From: JAGQRJ01 sp041402045
Lineage (GTDB): Bacteria; Planctomycetota; J058
Assembly: GCA_041402045.1 (NCBI GenBank)
Contig: JAWKSZ010000013.1
Coordinates: 1-64,000, forward strand
Reading direction: 5' to 3'
DNA: 64,000 nt
Of this stretch, positions 55,023 through 62,863 are shown in pieces. The notes beneath the pieces were generated by a model. The model worked only from the letters and a program-made list of their open reading frames with translations, made no database searches and was not told where the DNA came from. Both the position numbers and the translations under genes were made by a program. Positions within the stretch are counted from its first letter, which is position 1. The number at the start of each line of letters is the position of its first letter.

Positions 55023-58000
55023 TGGGCGCCGAGCTCGGCGAGCGCCTGAGTGGCCTCCGGGTGTCCGGGGGCGAGCTCCAGGGCGCGCAGGAGGTCCTGA
55101 CGGGCGAGGCTGGGCTCGTCGAGCGCGCGCAGCGCGCGCGCGCGGAGCAGGAGCGCGGGGACGTGGTCGGGGGCGAGCTCGAGGGCTGCGTCGGCGTCGT
55201 CTCGGGCCAGGGCGTGTCGGCCCTCGTGGGCGTGCACGTCGCCGCGCAGGACGAGGGCGTCCACGCTCCGGGGGTCGCGCTCGAGGGCCTCGTCCAGGGC
55301 TTCGAGGGCTTGGATCCAGCGCCCGTCCGACGCCAGGGACTCGCCCTTGTTGAACCACAGCGCGCCGATCGAGGGGTCGAGGGCCAGGGCGCGCTCGTAG
55401 CTCGCGACCGCTTCGGGGTAGCGGCCCAGGAGGAACAGACACACCCCGCGCGAGTTCCAACCCGGGAGGGAGTCGGGGAAGGCGGCGAGCAAGGCGTCGT
55501 AGGCCGCGATCGCCTCCGCGTAGCGCTCGCTGATCCGCAGCGCGTCGGCGCGCCCGTGGAGCGCGGGCTGGAAGCCGGGGGCCAGGGCGACGGCGGCCTC
55601 GAAGTCGGCGAGGGCGGCGTCCCAGTCCTCCAGGCTCATGTAGGTGAAGGCGCGGCGGGTGAGCGGCCCGGCCTGCTGCGGGTCGAGCTCGACGGCGCGG
55701 GCGAAGTCTCGGAGCGCCGCCGGCAGGTCCTGCAGGTCGGTGTGGACGTTGCCGCGCATGTCCCAGGCCTGGACGTGGGTCGGGTCGAGCTCGAGGACGC
55801 GGGAGAGGTCCGCGAGGGCGCCCTCGGGGTCGCCTTGCATGCGGCTCACCCAGCCGCGGTTCTTGAGCGCCTCGAGGTGGCTCGGGTTCAGGCGCAGCGC
55901 GCGCTCGTAGTCGGCGCGCGCGCGCTCCAGATCCTGGCGCTGATAGGCCAGGTCGCCGCGGGCCACGAGGACGTCGGGGTCGGCCGGGTCGAGGCGGAGG
56001 GCCTCGTCCAGGTCGCGCGACGCGGCGTCCAGGTCGCCGAGCTCCTGGAGCAGGGTGCCGCGTTGGCGGTAGTTGCGCGCGAGCCCGGGGGCGAGCTCGA
56101 TCGCGCGGCCGTAGGCCTCGAGGGCCGCCTGGGGCTCCCCGGCCCGGCGCAGGAACTCGGCGTGGTTGAAGCGCAGCAGCGGGTCCTTGGGGCTCATGCC
56201 CAGCGCGGTGTCGAAGGCTTCGCGGGCGGCGTCGGCTTCGCCCAGGGTCTGGAGGATCGAGGCCAGGTTGGCCCACGCGCCGGCGTGGTGGGGCTCGAGC
56301 TGCAGCACGCGCTCGAAGTCGGCGCGGGCCTCGTGCAGGCGGCCGTGCTGCATGTGCTGGGTGCCCCGGGTCCAGAGCTGCGGCGCCGAGTTCGGGTCGG
56401 CGTGGGGGTCCTCCCAGTCGTCGAGCAGGGGGAGGACCGCCGCGGCGTAGCGGCTGGTCAGCCCCCACGTGCCGAGCGCCCGGACCACGTAGGCCCGACC
56501 CGACGTGCTGCGCAGGCGTACCAGCGCGCGGGCGGCGACGGCGCCCCGGGAGGGGTCTGCCTCGGCCTCGAGGTAGCGCGCGAGGGCGCGCTCGCTGGGG
56601 CCCAGGATCCCGATCCGGCCCAACGCGTCGCAGGCAATGCGCGCGGCGTCGAGGCGCGGCCCGAGGGCGTCGCGCTGGAGGTTGCCCAGGTGGAGGAGCT
56701 GCTGGCGGGCGCTGACCTCGTCGCGCTCCGCCCAGGCGCTCAAGACCTCGCGGTAGAGGCGCGCGTCCTCGTCGCCGAGGAGCTCCTGGCCCGGCTGCGC
56801 GCGCCGCTGGAACAGCGCCTCGAGCCGAGCCACGGTCTCGGAGTCGGTGGCGCCGCCGACGGCGCCCAGGAGCGCGTCGCGTTCGACCTCGAGCAGCCGC
56901 GCGCTGACGTCGTCGAGCTCCGCGGCCAGGAGCTCCGCCGTTTGCGGCTCGGGGTAGCGCACCAGGGCGAACACGCCGTTCAGGAGTCCTTCTGGTTCCC
57001 GGGCGAGCTCGCCCTCGCGGGCGCGGGCGAGGAGCGCCAGGATCTCCTCGCGGCGCTCGCGGGCGAGGCGCTCGCGGGCTGCGTCCACGCGCGCCAGCCC
57101 GGCCTCGGCTGCCGGGACGTCGACCTCGAGCTCACGCGCCTGGCTGAAGCACTGCTGCGCCAGCTCCCATTGCTCCCCGGAGAGGGCGACCTCTCCCAGG
57201 CGCGCGGCGGCGTCGAACAGGGCGCGGGTTGCCTCCGGGTCGGTCGGCGCCGCGTCCCGCCAACGCTGAGCGGCTTGGAGCGCCGCCAGAGGCGGGCCCA
57301 GGGCGGTGGGGGGGGCGGCGGCGGCGGCGGCGGCGCTGCGCTGCGCCGCGTCGCGGGCTTCGGCCGCGACCCGCGCGCGCTCGCGCCGGGGGAGGACGAC
57401 CAGGGCGGTGCCGCCCAGGGCGAGGAGCAGCGCGGCAGCGCCCGCGAGGACGCTGGCCAAGGCGCGGTTGCGCCGGACCCACTTCACGAGGCGCTCGCGG
57501 GGGCTCGGCGGGCGCGCGAGGATCGGCTCGTGGGCCAGGTAGCGGGCCAGGTCCTGGGCCAGCTCGCCGGCGGTGAGGTAGCGCGCCTGCGGGTCCTTCT
57601 CCAGGCAGCGCAGGCAGATCGTCTCCAGGTCGCGGTCGACCTCGGCGCGGAGCTTGCGCACGGGGGTCGGGTCCACCCGCAGCACCTGGTAGATCACCCG
57701 CACGGGCTGGCCCTTGAACGGGGCGGCGCCGGTGAGCATGGCGTAGAGGGTCGCGCCCAGGGAGTAGACGTCGGCGCGGCGGTCGACCTGCTGTGGGTCG
57801 CCGCGGGCCTGCTCGGGGGGCATGTAGGCCGGCGTGCCCATGATCGCGCCGGCCTTGGTCAGCTCGTCCTCGACGTCCAGGGTCTTCGCCAGGCCAAAGT
57901 CGGTGATCCGCGGGCCGCGCTCGGGGTCGAGCAGCACGTTCGCGGGCTTCATGTCCCGGTGGAGCACCGCGCGGGAGTGCGCGTAGGCCAGCGCTTCGGC

Positions 58001-58873
58001 CAGGGCGCGCGCGATCTCCGCGGCGCGACGTGGCGCCAGGGGGCCCTCTTGCTCGATCACCTTGTCCAGGCTCGGTCCGGGCACGAGGTCCATGACCAGA
58101 TAGTGCAGCCCGCGGTCGTGACCGACGTCGTGCACGGCCACGATCCCGGGGTGCTGCAGCCGCCCGGCGGCCTCGGCCTCGCGCTGGAAGCGGGCGAGCT
58201 GCTTGCTGCTCGCGTCCCGCCCCGCGAGCATGACCTTGAGGGCGACCTCGCGCTTCAGGCGGGGGTGGTAGGCGAGGTAGACCGCCCCCATGCCGCCGCG
58301 CGCGAGCTCACGGCGCAGCCGGTAGTGGGCGACGCGGCCGTCGGCCACGGGGAGCTCGTCCTCCGCGTGGGGCGCGTCCTGGGCCTCGGAAGACTCGTTC
58401 GGAGCCTGGACCAGGGTCTCGTCGACCTCCGGCAGGCGCTCGGAGTCCTGGAGCTGAGTGGACTCCCTCGGACGGGGCGGTGGGGCGCCGAGGGGGGGCA
58501 GGTCGTGGAGCTCGGTGTCGTGGGGGGTGAAGCGGCGGGAGTCGGCGAGCTGAGGCAGGCGCTCGGAGTCCTGGATCTCGGTGTCGTGAGGGGTGAAACG
58601 GCGGGAGTCGGCGGGCTGCGCGTGCCGCCCGGTGTCGGGGGGCGGGGCGCCGAGGGGGGGCAGGTCGTGGAGCTCGGTGTCGTCGGGGGCGAAGCGGCGG
58701 GAGTCGGCGAGTCGGTCCGGGTCCGAGATCACGGTGTCGGGCGGCGAGAAGCGGGAGGGCGAGGCACCGGGCAGGTCGTGAAGCTCGGTGGGCTCGGGGT
58801 CACCGCCTCCCGGGGAACGGTGGGGGTCAGCGTCTCGCCCGACGGCGTCCGCGGATGGGGAGGGGTCGTGCAT
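55019..58873 (-). CDS. Large transmembrane Ser/Thr kinase with repeat-rich N-terminus and TPR tail
   Basis: 1284 aa. The first ~175 residues are a disordered repeat: units like ADSRRFTPHDTE and DTELHDLPPLGAPP occur three or more times. Kinase: RGGMGAVYLA, VALKVML, VLHRDMKPANVLL, TDFGLAK, YMPPEQ. A helix (ALASVLAGAAALLLALGGTALVVL) comes next, then ~300 helical residues and ~14 TPR units (DPNSAPQLWTRGTQHMQHGRLHEARADFERVLQLEP onward). The Thr in DTE sites could be autophosphorylated. ATG at 58873. It heads a unit ending with the coupled GNAT gene. Confidence 0.93.
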   Translation of the reverse strand: MHDPSPSADAVGRDADPHRSPGGGDPEPTELHDLPGASPSRFSPPDTVISDPDRLADSRRFAPDDTELHDLPPLGAPPPDTGRHAQPADSRRFTPHDTEIQDSERLPQLADSRRFTPHDTELHDLPPLGAPPPRPRESTQLQDSERLPEVDETLVQAPNESSEAQDAPHAEDELPVADGRVAHYRLRRELARGGMGAVYLAYHPRLKREVALKVMLAGRDASSKQLARFQREAEAAGRLQHPGIVAVHDVGHDRGLHYLVMDLVPGPSLDKVIEQEGPLAPRRAAEIARALAEALAYAHSRAVLHRDMKPANVLLDPERGPRITDFGLAKTLDVEDELTKAGAIMGTPAYMPPEQARGDPQQVDRRADVYSLGATLYAMLTGAAPFKGQPVRVIYQVLRVDPTPVRKLRAEVDRDLETICLRCLEKDPQARYLTAGELAQDLARYLAHEPILARPPSPRERLVKWVRRNRALASVLAGAAALLLALGGTALVVLPRRERARVAAEARDAAQRSAAAAAAAPPTALGPPLAALQAAQRWRDAAPTDPEATRALFDAAARLGEVALSGEQWELAQQCFSQARELEVDVPAAEAGLARVDAARERLARERREEILALLARAREGELAREPEGLLNGVFALVRYPEPQTAELLAAELDDVSARLLEVERDALLGAVGGATDSETVARLEALFQRRAQPGQELLGDEDARLYREVLSAWAERDEVSARQQLLHLGNLQRDALGPRLDAARIACDALGRIGILGPSERALARYLEAEADPSRGAVAARALVRLRSTSGRAYVVRALGTWGLTSRYAAAVLPLLDDWEDPHADPNSAPQLWTRGTQHMQHGRLHEARADFERVLQLEPHHAGAWANLASILQTLGEADAAREAFDTALGMSPKDPLLRFNHAEFLRRAGEPQAALEAYGRAIELAPGLARNYRQRGTLLQELGDLDAASRDLDEALRLDPADPDVLVARGDLAYQRQDLERARADYERALRLNPSHLEALKNRGWVSRMQGDPEGALADLSRVLELDPTHVQAWDMRGNVHTDLQDLPAALRDFARAVELDPQQAGPLTRRAFTYMSLEDWDAALADFEAAVALAPGFQPALHGRADALRISERYAEAIAAYDALLAAFPDSLPGWNSRGVCLFLLGRYPEAVASYERALALDPSIGALWFNKGESLASDGRWIQALEALDEALERDPRSVDALVLRGDVHAHEGRHALARDDADAALELAPDHVPALLLRARALRALDEPSLARQDLLRALELAPGHPEATQALAELGAQ
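58420..58785 (-). repeat. Coding repeat in the kinase N-terminus
   Basis: Imperfect repeats of ~45-110 bp (plus-strand unit caggtcgtggagctcggtgtcgt, followed by gaagcggcgggagtcggcgag). Several units are nearly identical at DNA level, for example around 58500-58550 and 58665-58712. Confidence 0.8.
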
Positions 58874-59190
58874 GGCTCAGCGAGTGTAGTGAGTGCAGAC
58901 AGAGCTGCCACAACGGTCCGGGAGGTGGACCGACGGGCGAGCGATATCGCCCGCCTTGAAAATCTGGGGAAAGTGTTCATTCTGTGCGGCAACTGGACCG
59001 ATAAAGTGCTTGGCAATAGGGGGTGAATGCACTCACGCAGTTCGACGTTCTAAGGATTGAGTGGCACCCTGTCGGTTTTCTGGTGTCAAAAAGGCACCTG
59101 GGTGCTGAAAAGTGCTCACTCGATTTCCAGGAACAAAGGGGTTAGCCCCTGAGTTCGGTCGGTTGCGGGTTTGCTGTGAGTCTGGGAGCC
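58874..59190. other. 317-bp intergenic region, lower GC
   Basis: Clearly less GC-rich than the rest, for example 58955-59000 and 59040-59140, which fits promoters for the two divergent flanking genes. It contains a small hairpin AGGGG-TTAG-CCCCT (59137-59150). No gene seen. Confidence 0.55.
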
Positions 59191-59373
59191 ATGAAGTTCG
59201 ACGTCCAAAACGCCCTTCGCGATCTCGACCAGCCCACCCCGGCGTTCTTTCGCCAGGAGCTGTTCTCCCACGGCGACCTCAAGGTCCGCCTGGCTGCCGT
59301 CGAGGTGCTCACCGACCTCGACCCCGAGGACCGCACGAGTGAGCTGCTGCGGACGAAGCTGCAGTTGGTCTAG
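59191..59373 (+). CDS. Small hypothetical protein, 60 aa
   Basis: MKFDVQNALRDLDQPTPAF then RQELFSHGDLKVRLAAVEVLTDLDPEDRTSELLRTKLQLV. It reads as two to three amphipathic helices, like one and a half HEAT repeats. ATG at 59191 has GGGAG 5 bases upstream; GTG at 59176 is an alternative. It sits alone after a low-GC region. No family recognised. Confidence 0.55.
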   Translation: MKFDVQNALRDLDQPTPAFFRQELFSHGDLKVRLAAVEVLTDLDPEDRTSELLRTKLQLV

Positions 59374-59562
59374 CGTCCTCGCTTCGGGCCGCCGACGTCC
59401 CCGCCCGCGCTCGAGCCGCCTGGGCCGCTAGCGCCGTAGCTGCCCGAGTGGGCAACCCTGATCACTTCCCGGCCGGCCAACGTCCTCACAGGCGTTGGAT
59501 CGTCGCCGCGTCACCGCTCCCGACGCGAGCCTCCGGCGGAGGGCTCGAGGACGGGAGCTTGG

Positions 59563-60717
59563 TCAGCCCCCGACGAGGGAGGCCCCCAGGAACTCGCGCT
59601 CGACGCCTCGGACCGAGCGGTGGCTGGTCTCGGCGCGGCTGAAGCGGGTGTAGCTGTGGTCGGGGCGGGTCAGGCTGCAGTAGGCGTTGAACAGCACGTC
59701 CAGCCCGCCCACGAACCCGTCCAGAGGGACGGGGAGATAGAACCCCACGCGCTTGGCGAGCCCCGCGGTCTTGCGCACCACCGTCCCCCCGAAGGCGAAC
59801 ACGTCGAGTCCGAGCTCGGCCATGTCCTCCTCCAGCGCGAAGACCAGGGGCAGCGCGCCGAGCACGAGCCGCATCCGCGAGAGCCGCGCCAGCGGGTTGT
59901 GCCGCCGCCAGCGGGTCATGGGGAAGACCTTGAAGTAGTTCTGCGGCAGCGCGGTGTGCCGCGCCTCGTCCTGGTGGAAGAGCTTGAGCACCTCGAGCCC
60001 GGGGAGGTGCCCCAGCGCGCCGAACAGCGAGAGCGCGATCCCCTCGACGATCACGTTCATGCCGAACAGCTTTTCGAGGCCGTCCTGGCGCAGCACGCCC
60101 TCCAGCAGGAGGTATTCCCACACCGTCAGGCGAGGCACGGGGAGCCCGAAGGCGAGCACGAGCTCGCGCAGGACTACGAAGTGCTTGGCCTCTTCCAGGA
60201 CCTGCGCGGTCGCCGCGGCCTTGGCGCCGGTGCTCTTGAGGGAGCCGACCATTTCGCTGGCCACGAGCCAGGCGTAGGCCTCTCCGTGGCCCACCGCGCT
60301 CAGCACGTTGACCAGGGCCTGGCGCTCGCGCAGGGTGTATTCCCGCTCGAGCAGCGCGCGGAACTCCGCGCTCGACATGCGCTCCACGGCCTGACGCTCT
60401 GCCGGGGAGAGGGCCTCGAGCGCCTGCTCCCCGACGCTGCGCTCGAGGGGGGTGGCGTCGCTGAAGTCCAGGAAGGGCGCGCTGCGCTCGGCCTTCCACA
60501 GCAGGCGCAGGCTCTTGTCGTAGTGCTTGCGGCGCATCTCGTCGCCCGGGCCGCCTTCGAAGGAGTACGCCGCGTCGTCGTAGTCGGCGCGCCGACCTCC
60601 CAGCCGCAACGCCCCGAACAGCGAGTCCTTCGAGCGCACCCCGCGGTTCATGACGAGCTCTAGCGCGCGGTGGATGCGGGTCGCCCGCCGGCTCACGGGA
60701 ACTTTGGCGAAGTCCAT
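59563..60717 (-). CDS. Ferritin-like diiron protein
   Basis: 384 aa from ATG at 60717, which follows GGAGGTTAGAGGAGGTCCC, so the longer reading from 60780 is rejected. The two-half diiron signature is visible as VLEEAKHFVVLREL (ExxH) and LKLFHQDEARHTALP (ExxH), within a helical bundle (GEAYAWLVASEMVGSL; NVIVEGIALSLFGALG). Family members include hydroxylases, desaturases and R2-like oxidases. The N-terminal ~120 residues and Arg-rich end are not recognised. The substrate cannot be assigned. It lies downstream of ruvA on the same strand across 84 bp. Confidence 0.8.
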   Translation of the reverse strand: MDFAKVPVSRRATRIHRALELVMNRGVRSKDSLFGALRLGGRRADYDDAAYSFEGGPGDEMRRKHYDKSLRLLWKAERSAPFLDFSDATPLERSVGEQALEALSPAERQAVERMSSAEFRALLEREYTLRERQALVNVLSAVGHGEAYAWLVASEMVGSLKSTGAKAAATAQVLEEAKHFVVLRELVLAFGLPVPRLTVWEYLLLEGVLRQDGLEKLFGMNVIVEGIALSLFGALGHLPGLEVLKLFHQDEARHTALPQNYFKVFPMTRWRRHNPLARLSRMRLVLGALPLVFALEEDMAELGLDVFAFGGTVVRKTAGLAKRVGFYLPVPLDGFVGGLDVLFNAYCSLTRPDHSYTRFSRAETSHRSVRGVEREFLGASLVGG

Positions 60718-60801
60718 GGGACCTCCTCTAACCTCCGATATAGAGGGCTCGCGCGGAAAGCGGAAGGTGTGATCCGGCACCCCGTTGAGGTGCGGCGGAG
60801 A

Positions 60802-61410
60802 TCAGGCTCGGACGAGGACCGCGCGGACCAGCTCGTCGGCCGACGCGTCGGGGAGGTCCTCCACGACCTCCTGCAGCAGCCGGCGCGCTTCGTCGGGCTC
60901 GAACTGCAGCGAGCGCAGCGCGCGCAAGGCGTCGTCGGCGGCGGACCCGACCGGGGTCGCGCTGGGTCGGGCGTATCCGCCGCTCAGGGTGCGCGCGGCC
61001 AGACCGTCGAGCTTGTCCTTGAGCTCACTCACCACGCGCTTGGTGAGCTTGGCGCCCACCCCCTTGACCTTGATCGCCTTCTCGTCCCCGCGCGCGATCG
61101 CGGCCGCCACCTCGCCCGGGCTGGGCTGGGCGCTGAGCATGGCCTGGGCGGTGGACGGCCCGATCCCGGCCACGCCCGTCAGGAGCAGGAACAGCTCGCG
61201 GGCCTCCTCGCTCGTGAACCCGTAGAGCCGCGGGGTGGAGTCGTTCTTGTTCACCGCGAGGTGCGTGAACACGCGGGCCTTGCCCCCCGGCGGGGGCAGG
61301 CGCTCGACGTCGTTGGGGCTGAGCAGCACCCGCAGGCCGAAGCCGTTGACGTCGATCACCGCGGAGTCGGGTCCCAGGTGCAGGACCTGGCCATGGAGTC
61401 GATCGATCAC
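60802..61410 (-). CDS. ruvA: Holliday junction DNA helicase subunit RuvA
   Basis: 202 aa from GTG at 61410 (VIDRLHGQVLHLGPDSAVIDVNGFGLRVLLS), the standard RuvA N-terminal OB domain. TGVAGIGPSTAQAML and VKGVGAKLTKRVVSELKDKL are the two helix-hairpin-helix motifs; ADDALRALRSLQFEPDEARRLLQEVVE is the RuvB-contacting domain III. RuvA tetramers hold the four-way junction while RuvB drives branch migration. No ruvB or ruvC is adjacent. Confidence 0.96.
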   Translation of the reverse strand: MIDRLHGQVLHLGPDSAVIDVNGFGLRVLLSPNDVERLPPPGGKARVFTHLAVNKNDSTPRLYGFTSEEARELFLLLTGVAGIGPSTAQAMLSAQPSPGEVAAAIARGDEKAIKVKGVGAKLTKRVVSELKDKLDGLAARTLSGGYARPSATPVGSAADDALRALRSLQFEPDEARRLLQEVVEDLPDASADELVRAVLVRA

Positions 61411-61692
61411 GCGTCCGATTCTAGTCGAGGCCCACGACGGGGCCTGTCTCCCAGATCTGGAACCGGGCGTGCTCGGCTCACGCCAAGTAATCCATGAGGG
61501 GATCATTGGTTATGAGGGGCGGCCCCGGATCGTGACGTTCCTTGGACATTCCCCGCAAGGCGGGTGCGGGGCGCCGCGTCATGTCCGGTGGAAGGGAGCT
61601 CCGCGGGAGAGGCGGGCTCCGAGGTCTCAGGAGGACGTGGGCTTCGCGCGCCCGGGCGGCGTGGGTGGAGCCCACCTTCAAAAGGAACTGTC

Positions 61693-62685
61693 ATGCGCTT
61701 TCGTTCGTTGGCCGCGTTCGCGGTCCTGGCCACCGGTCTGTCCTTTGCCCAAAACCCGATCGCTCCGCCGCCGCTGCGCGTGGCGGACTACTTCCCGCTC
61801 AACCTGAACGACGAGCGGGTCTACGAGTGGGAGAACGCCTTCGGCGCGCTGGTGCAGCCGGAGACCACCCACCTCGATCGGATCTCGGGGCCCTACGCGC
61901 GCTTCGACAAGCTGCTCGGGCTGACCCAGCAGTGGGTGCACCGCCGGGGCGAGACGATCTACGCCTGGGACGCGAGCACGCGGCGCAACAGCGAGCTGTT
62001 CAAGCTCGACGCGGCGGTGGGTGACTCGTGGACCGTCGAGCTGACCCAGGCCTTCGGGCCCGCGACCATGACCCTCGCGGCCAAGGGCGAGACGGTCACG
62101 ACCCGCGCGGGCACGTTTCAGGACTGCCTGCTGTTCACCTACCGCGCGCCCCAGGTCGCCGACGCCGGCTGGAGCCGAATCTGGCTGGCCCCCGGCGTCG
62201 GGGTGGTGCGCTGGGGCGAGGGCTCGATCATGGGGGAGCGCCTGTTCGCCCTCACCGCGGCCACGATCAACGGCACGACCTACCCCCGCCCGGTGATCAC
62301 CCCAGCGGGCCTGACCGTGTCGCTGAACACCAACCAGTACGAGTATGGCTTCCCGCGCTTCGCCCCGATCGCCAACGTCTACGCCACGGTCGAGCTGACC
62401 GTCGACAACCAGACGGGCGCGCCGATCCCGGTGACCTTCAGCAGCGGGCAGAGCTACGAGATCGAGCTCGTGGACATGGCGACCGGCTCCGTGGCCTGGC
62501 GCTGGAGTGACGGCAGGTTCTTCACCATGGCCCTGCGCCAGGTCGACCTGAGCGGGAAGACGACGTGGCGCGACTCGGTGCCGCTGCCGGCCCGCGACGC
62601 GGACTATGAGGTGCGGATGTACTTGACCACGACCCCCACGCGGGCGTTCCAGGCGAGCGCGCCGATTCGGGTGCGCGTGCGCTGA
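61693..62685 (+). CDS. Secreted protein with BsuPI-like proteinase inhibitor domain
   Basis: 330 aa; signal peptide MRFRSLAAFAVLATGLSFAQ; ATG at 61693 behind AAAAGGAACTGTC. Residues ~20-210 are beta-rich (LDAAVGDSWTVELTQAFGPATMTLAAKGETV). The C-terminal ~110 residues match the BsuPI pattern: VYATVELTVDNQTGAPIPVTFSSGQSYEIELVDMATGSVAWRWSDGRFFTMALRQVDLSGKTTW. BsuPI was described as an intracellular proteinase inhibitor of Bacillus; here the protein is exported. Whether it inhibits a protease is unknown. Confidence 0.8.
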   Translation: MRFRSLAAFAVLATGLSFAQNPIAPPPLRVADYFPLNLNDERVYEWENAFGALVQPETTHLDRISGPYARFDKLLGLTQQWVHRRGETIYAWDASTRRNSELFKLDAAVGDSWTVELTQAFGPATMTLAAKGETVTTRAGTFQDCLLFTYRAPQVADAGWSRIWLAPGVGVVRWGEGSIMGERLFALTAATINGTTYPRPVITPAGLTVSLNTNQYEYGFPRFAPIANVYATVELTVDNQTGAPIPVTFSSGQSYEIELVDMATGSVAWRWSDGRFFTMALRQVDLSGKTTWRDSVPLPARDADYEVRMYLTTTPTRAFQASAPIRVRVR

Positions 62686-62704
62686 ACGGACGTGCGCGAT
62701 TCCG

Positions 62705-62804
62705 AGAAGCCAGGGTCGCGATCCTGAGCGGGCGAGCGAGCGTCAGAACGTTGACGACATGGGCGCCACTCTCACCCCGCTCAGAGTCGTGAACTCTGGT
62801 TTAG
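62705..62804. repeat. Dispersed inverted-repeat element, copy B
   Basis: About 100 bp sharing CGATCCTGAGCGGGCGAGCG, TGACGACATGGG.GCCACTC and CCGCTCAGA.TCGTGAACT with 7825-7921. Three to four extra bases fall in the 3' arm, so its hairpin is less perfect. Lies 20 bases after the BsuPI gene stop. Confidence 0.8.
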
Positions 62805-62863
62805 CGCGACGCGAGGCCGATCGACGGGCGCGCGGCGGGTTCCCGCCGCGCGTTCGCGCGTAC

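Noticed and set aside
55061..59026. A 1321-codon plus-strand frame
   Set aside because: Antisense shadow of the large TPR kinase, with repetitive Val/Glu/Gly content and no motif.
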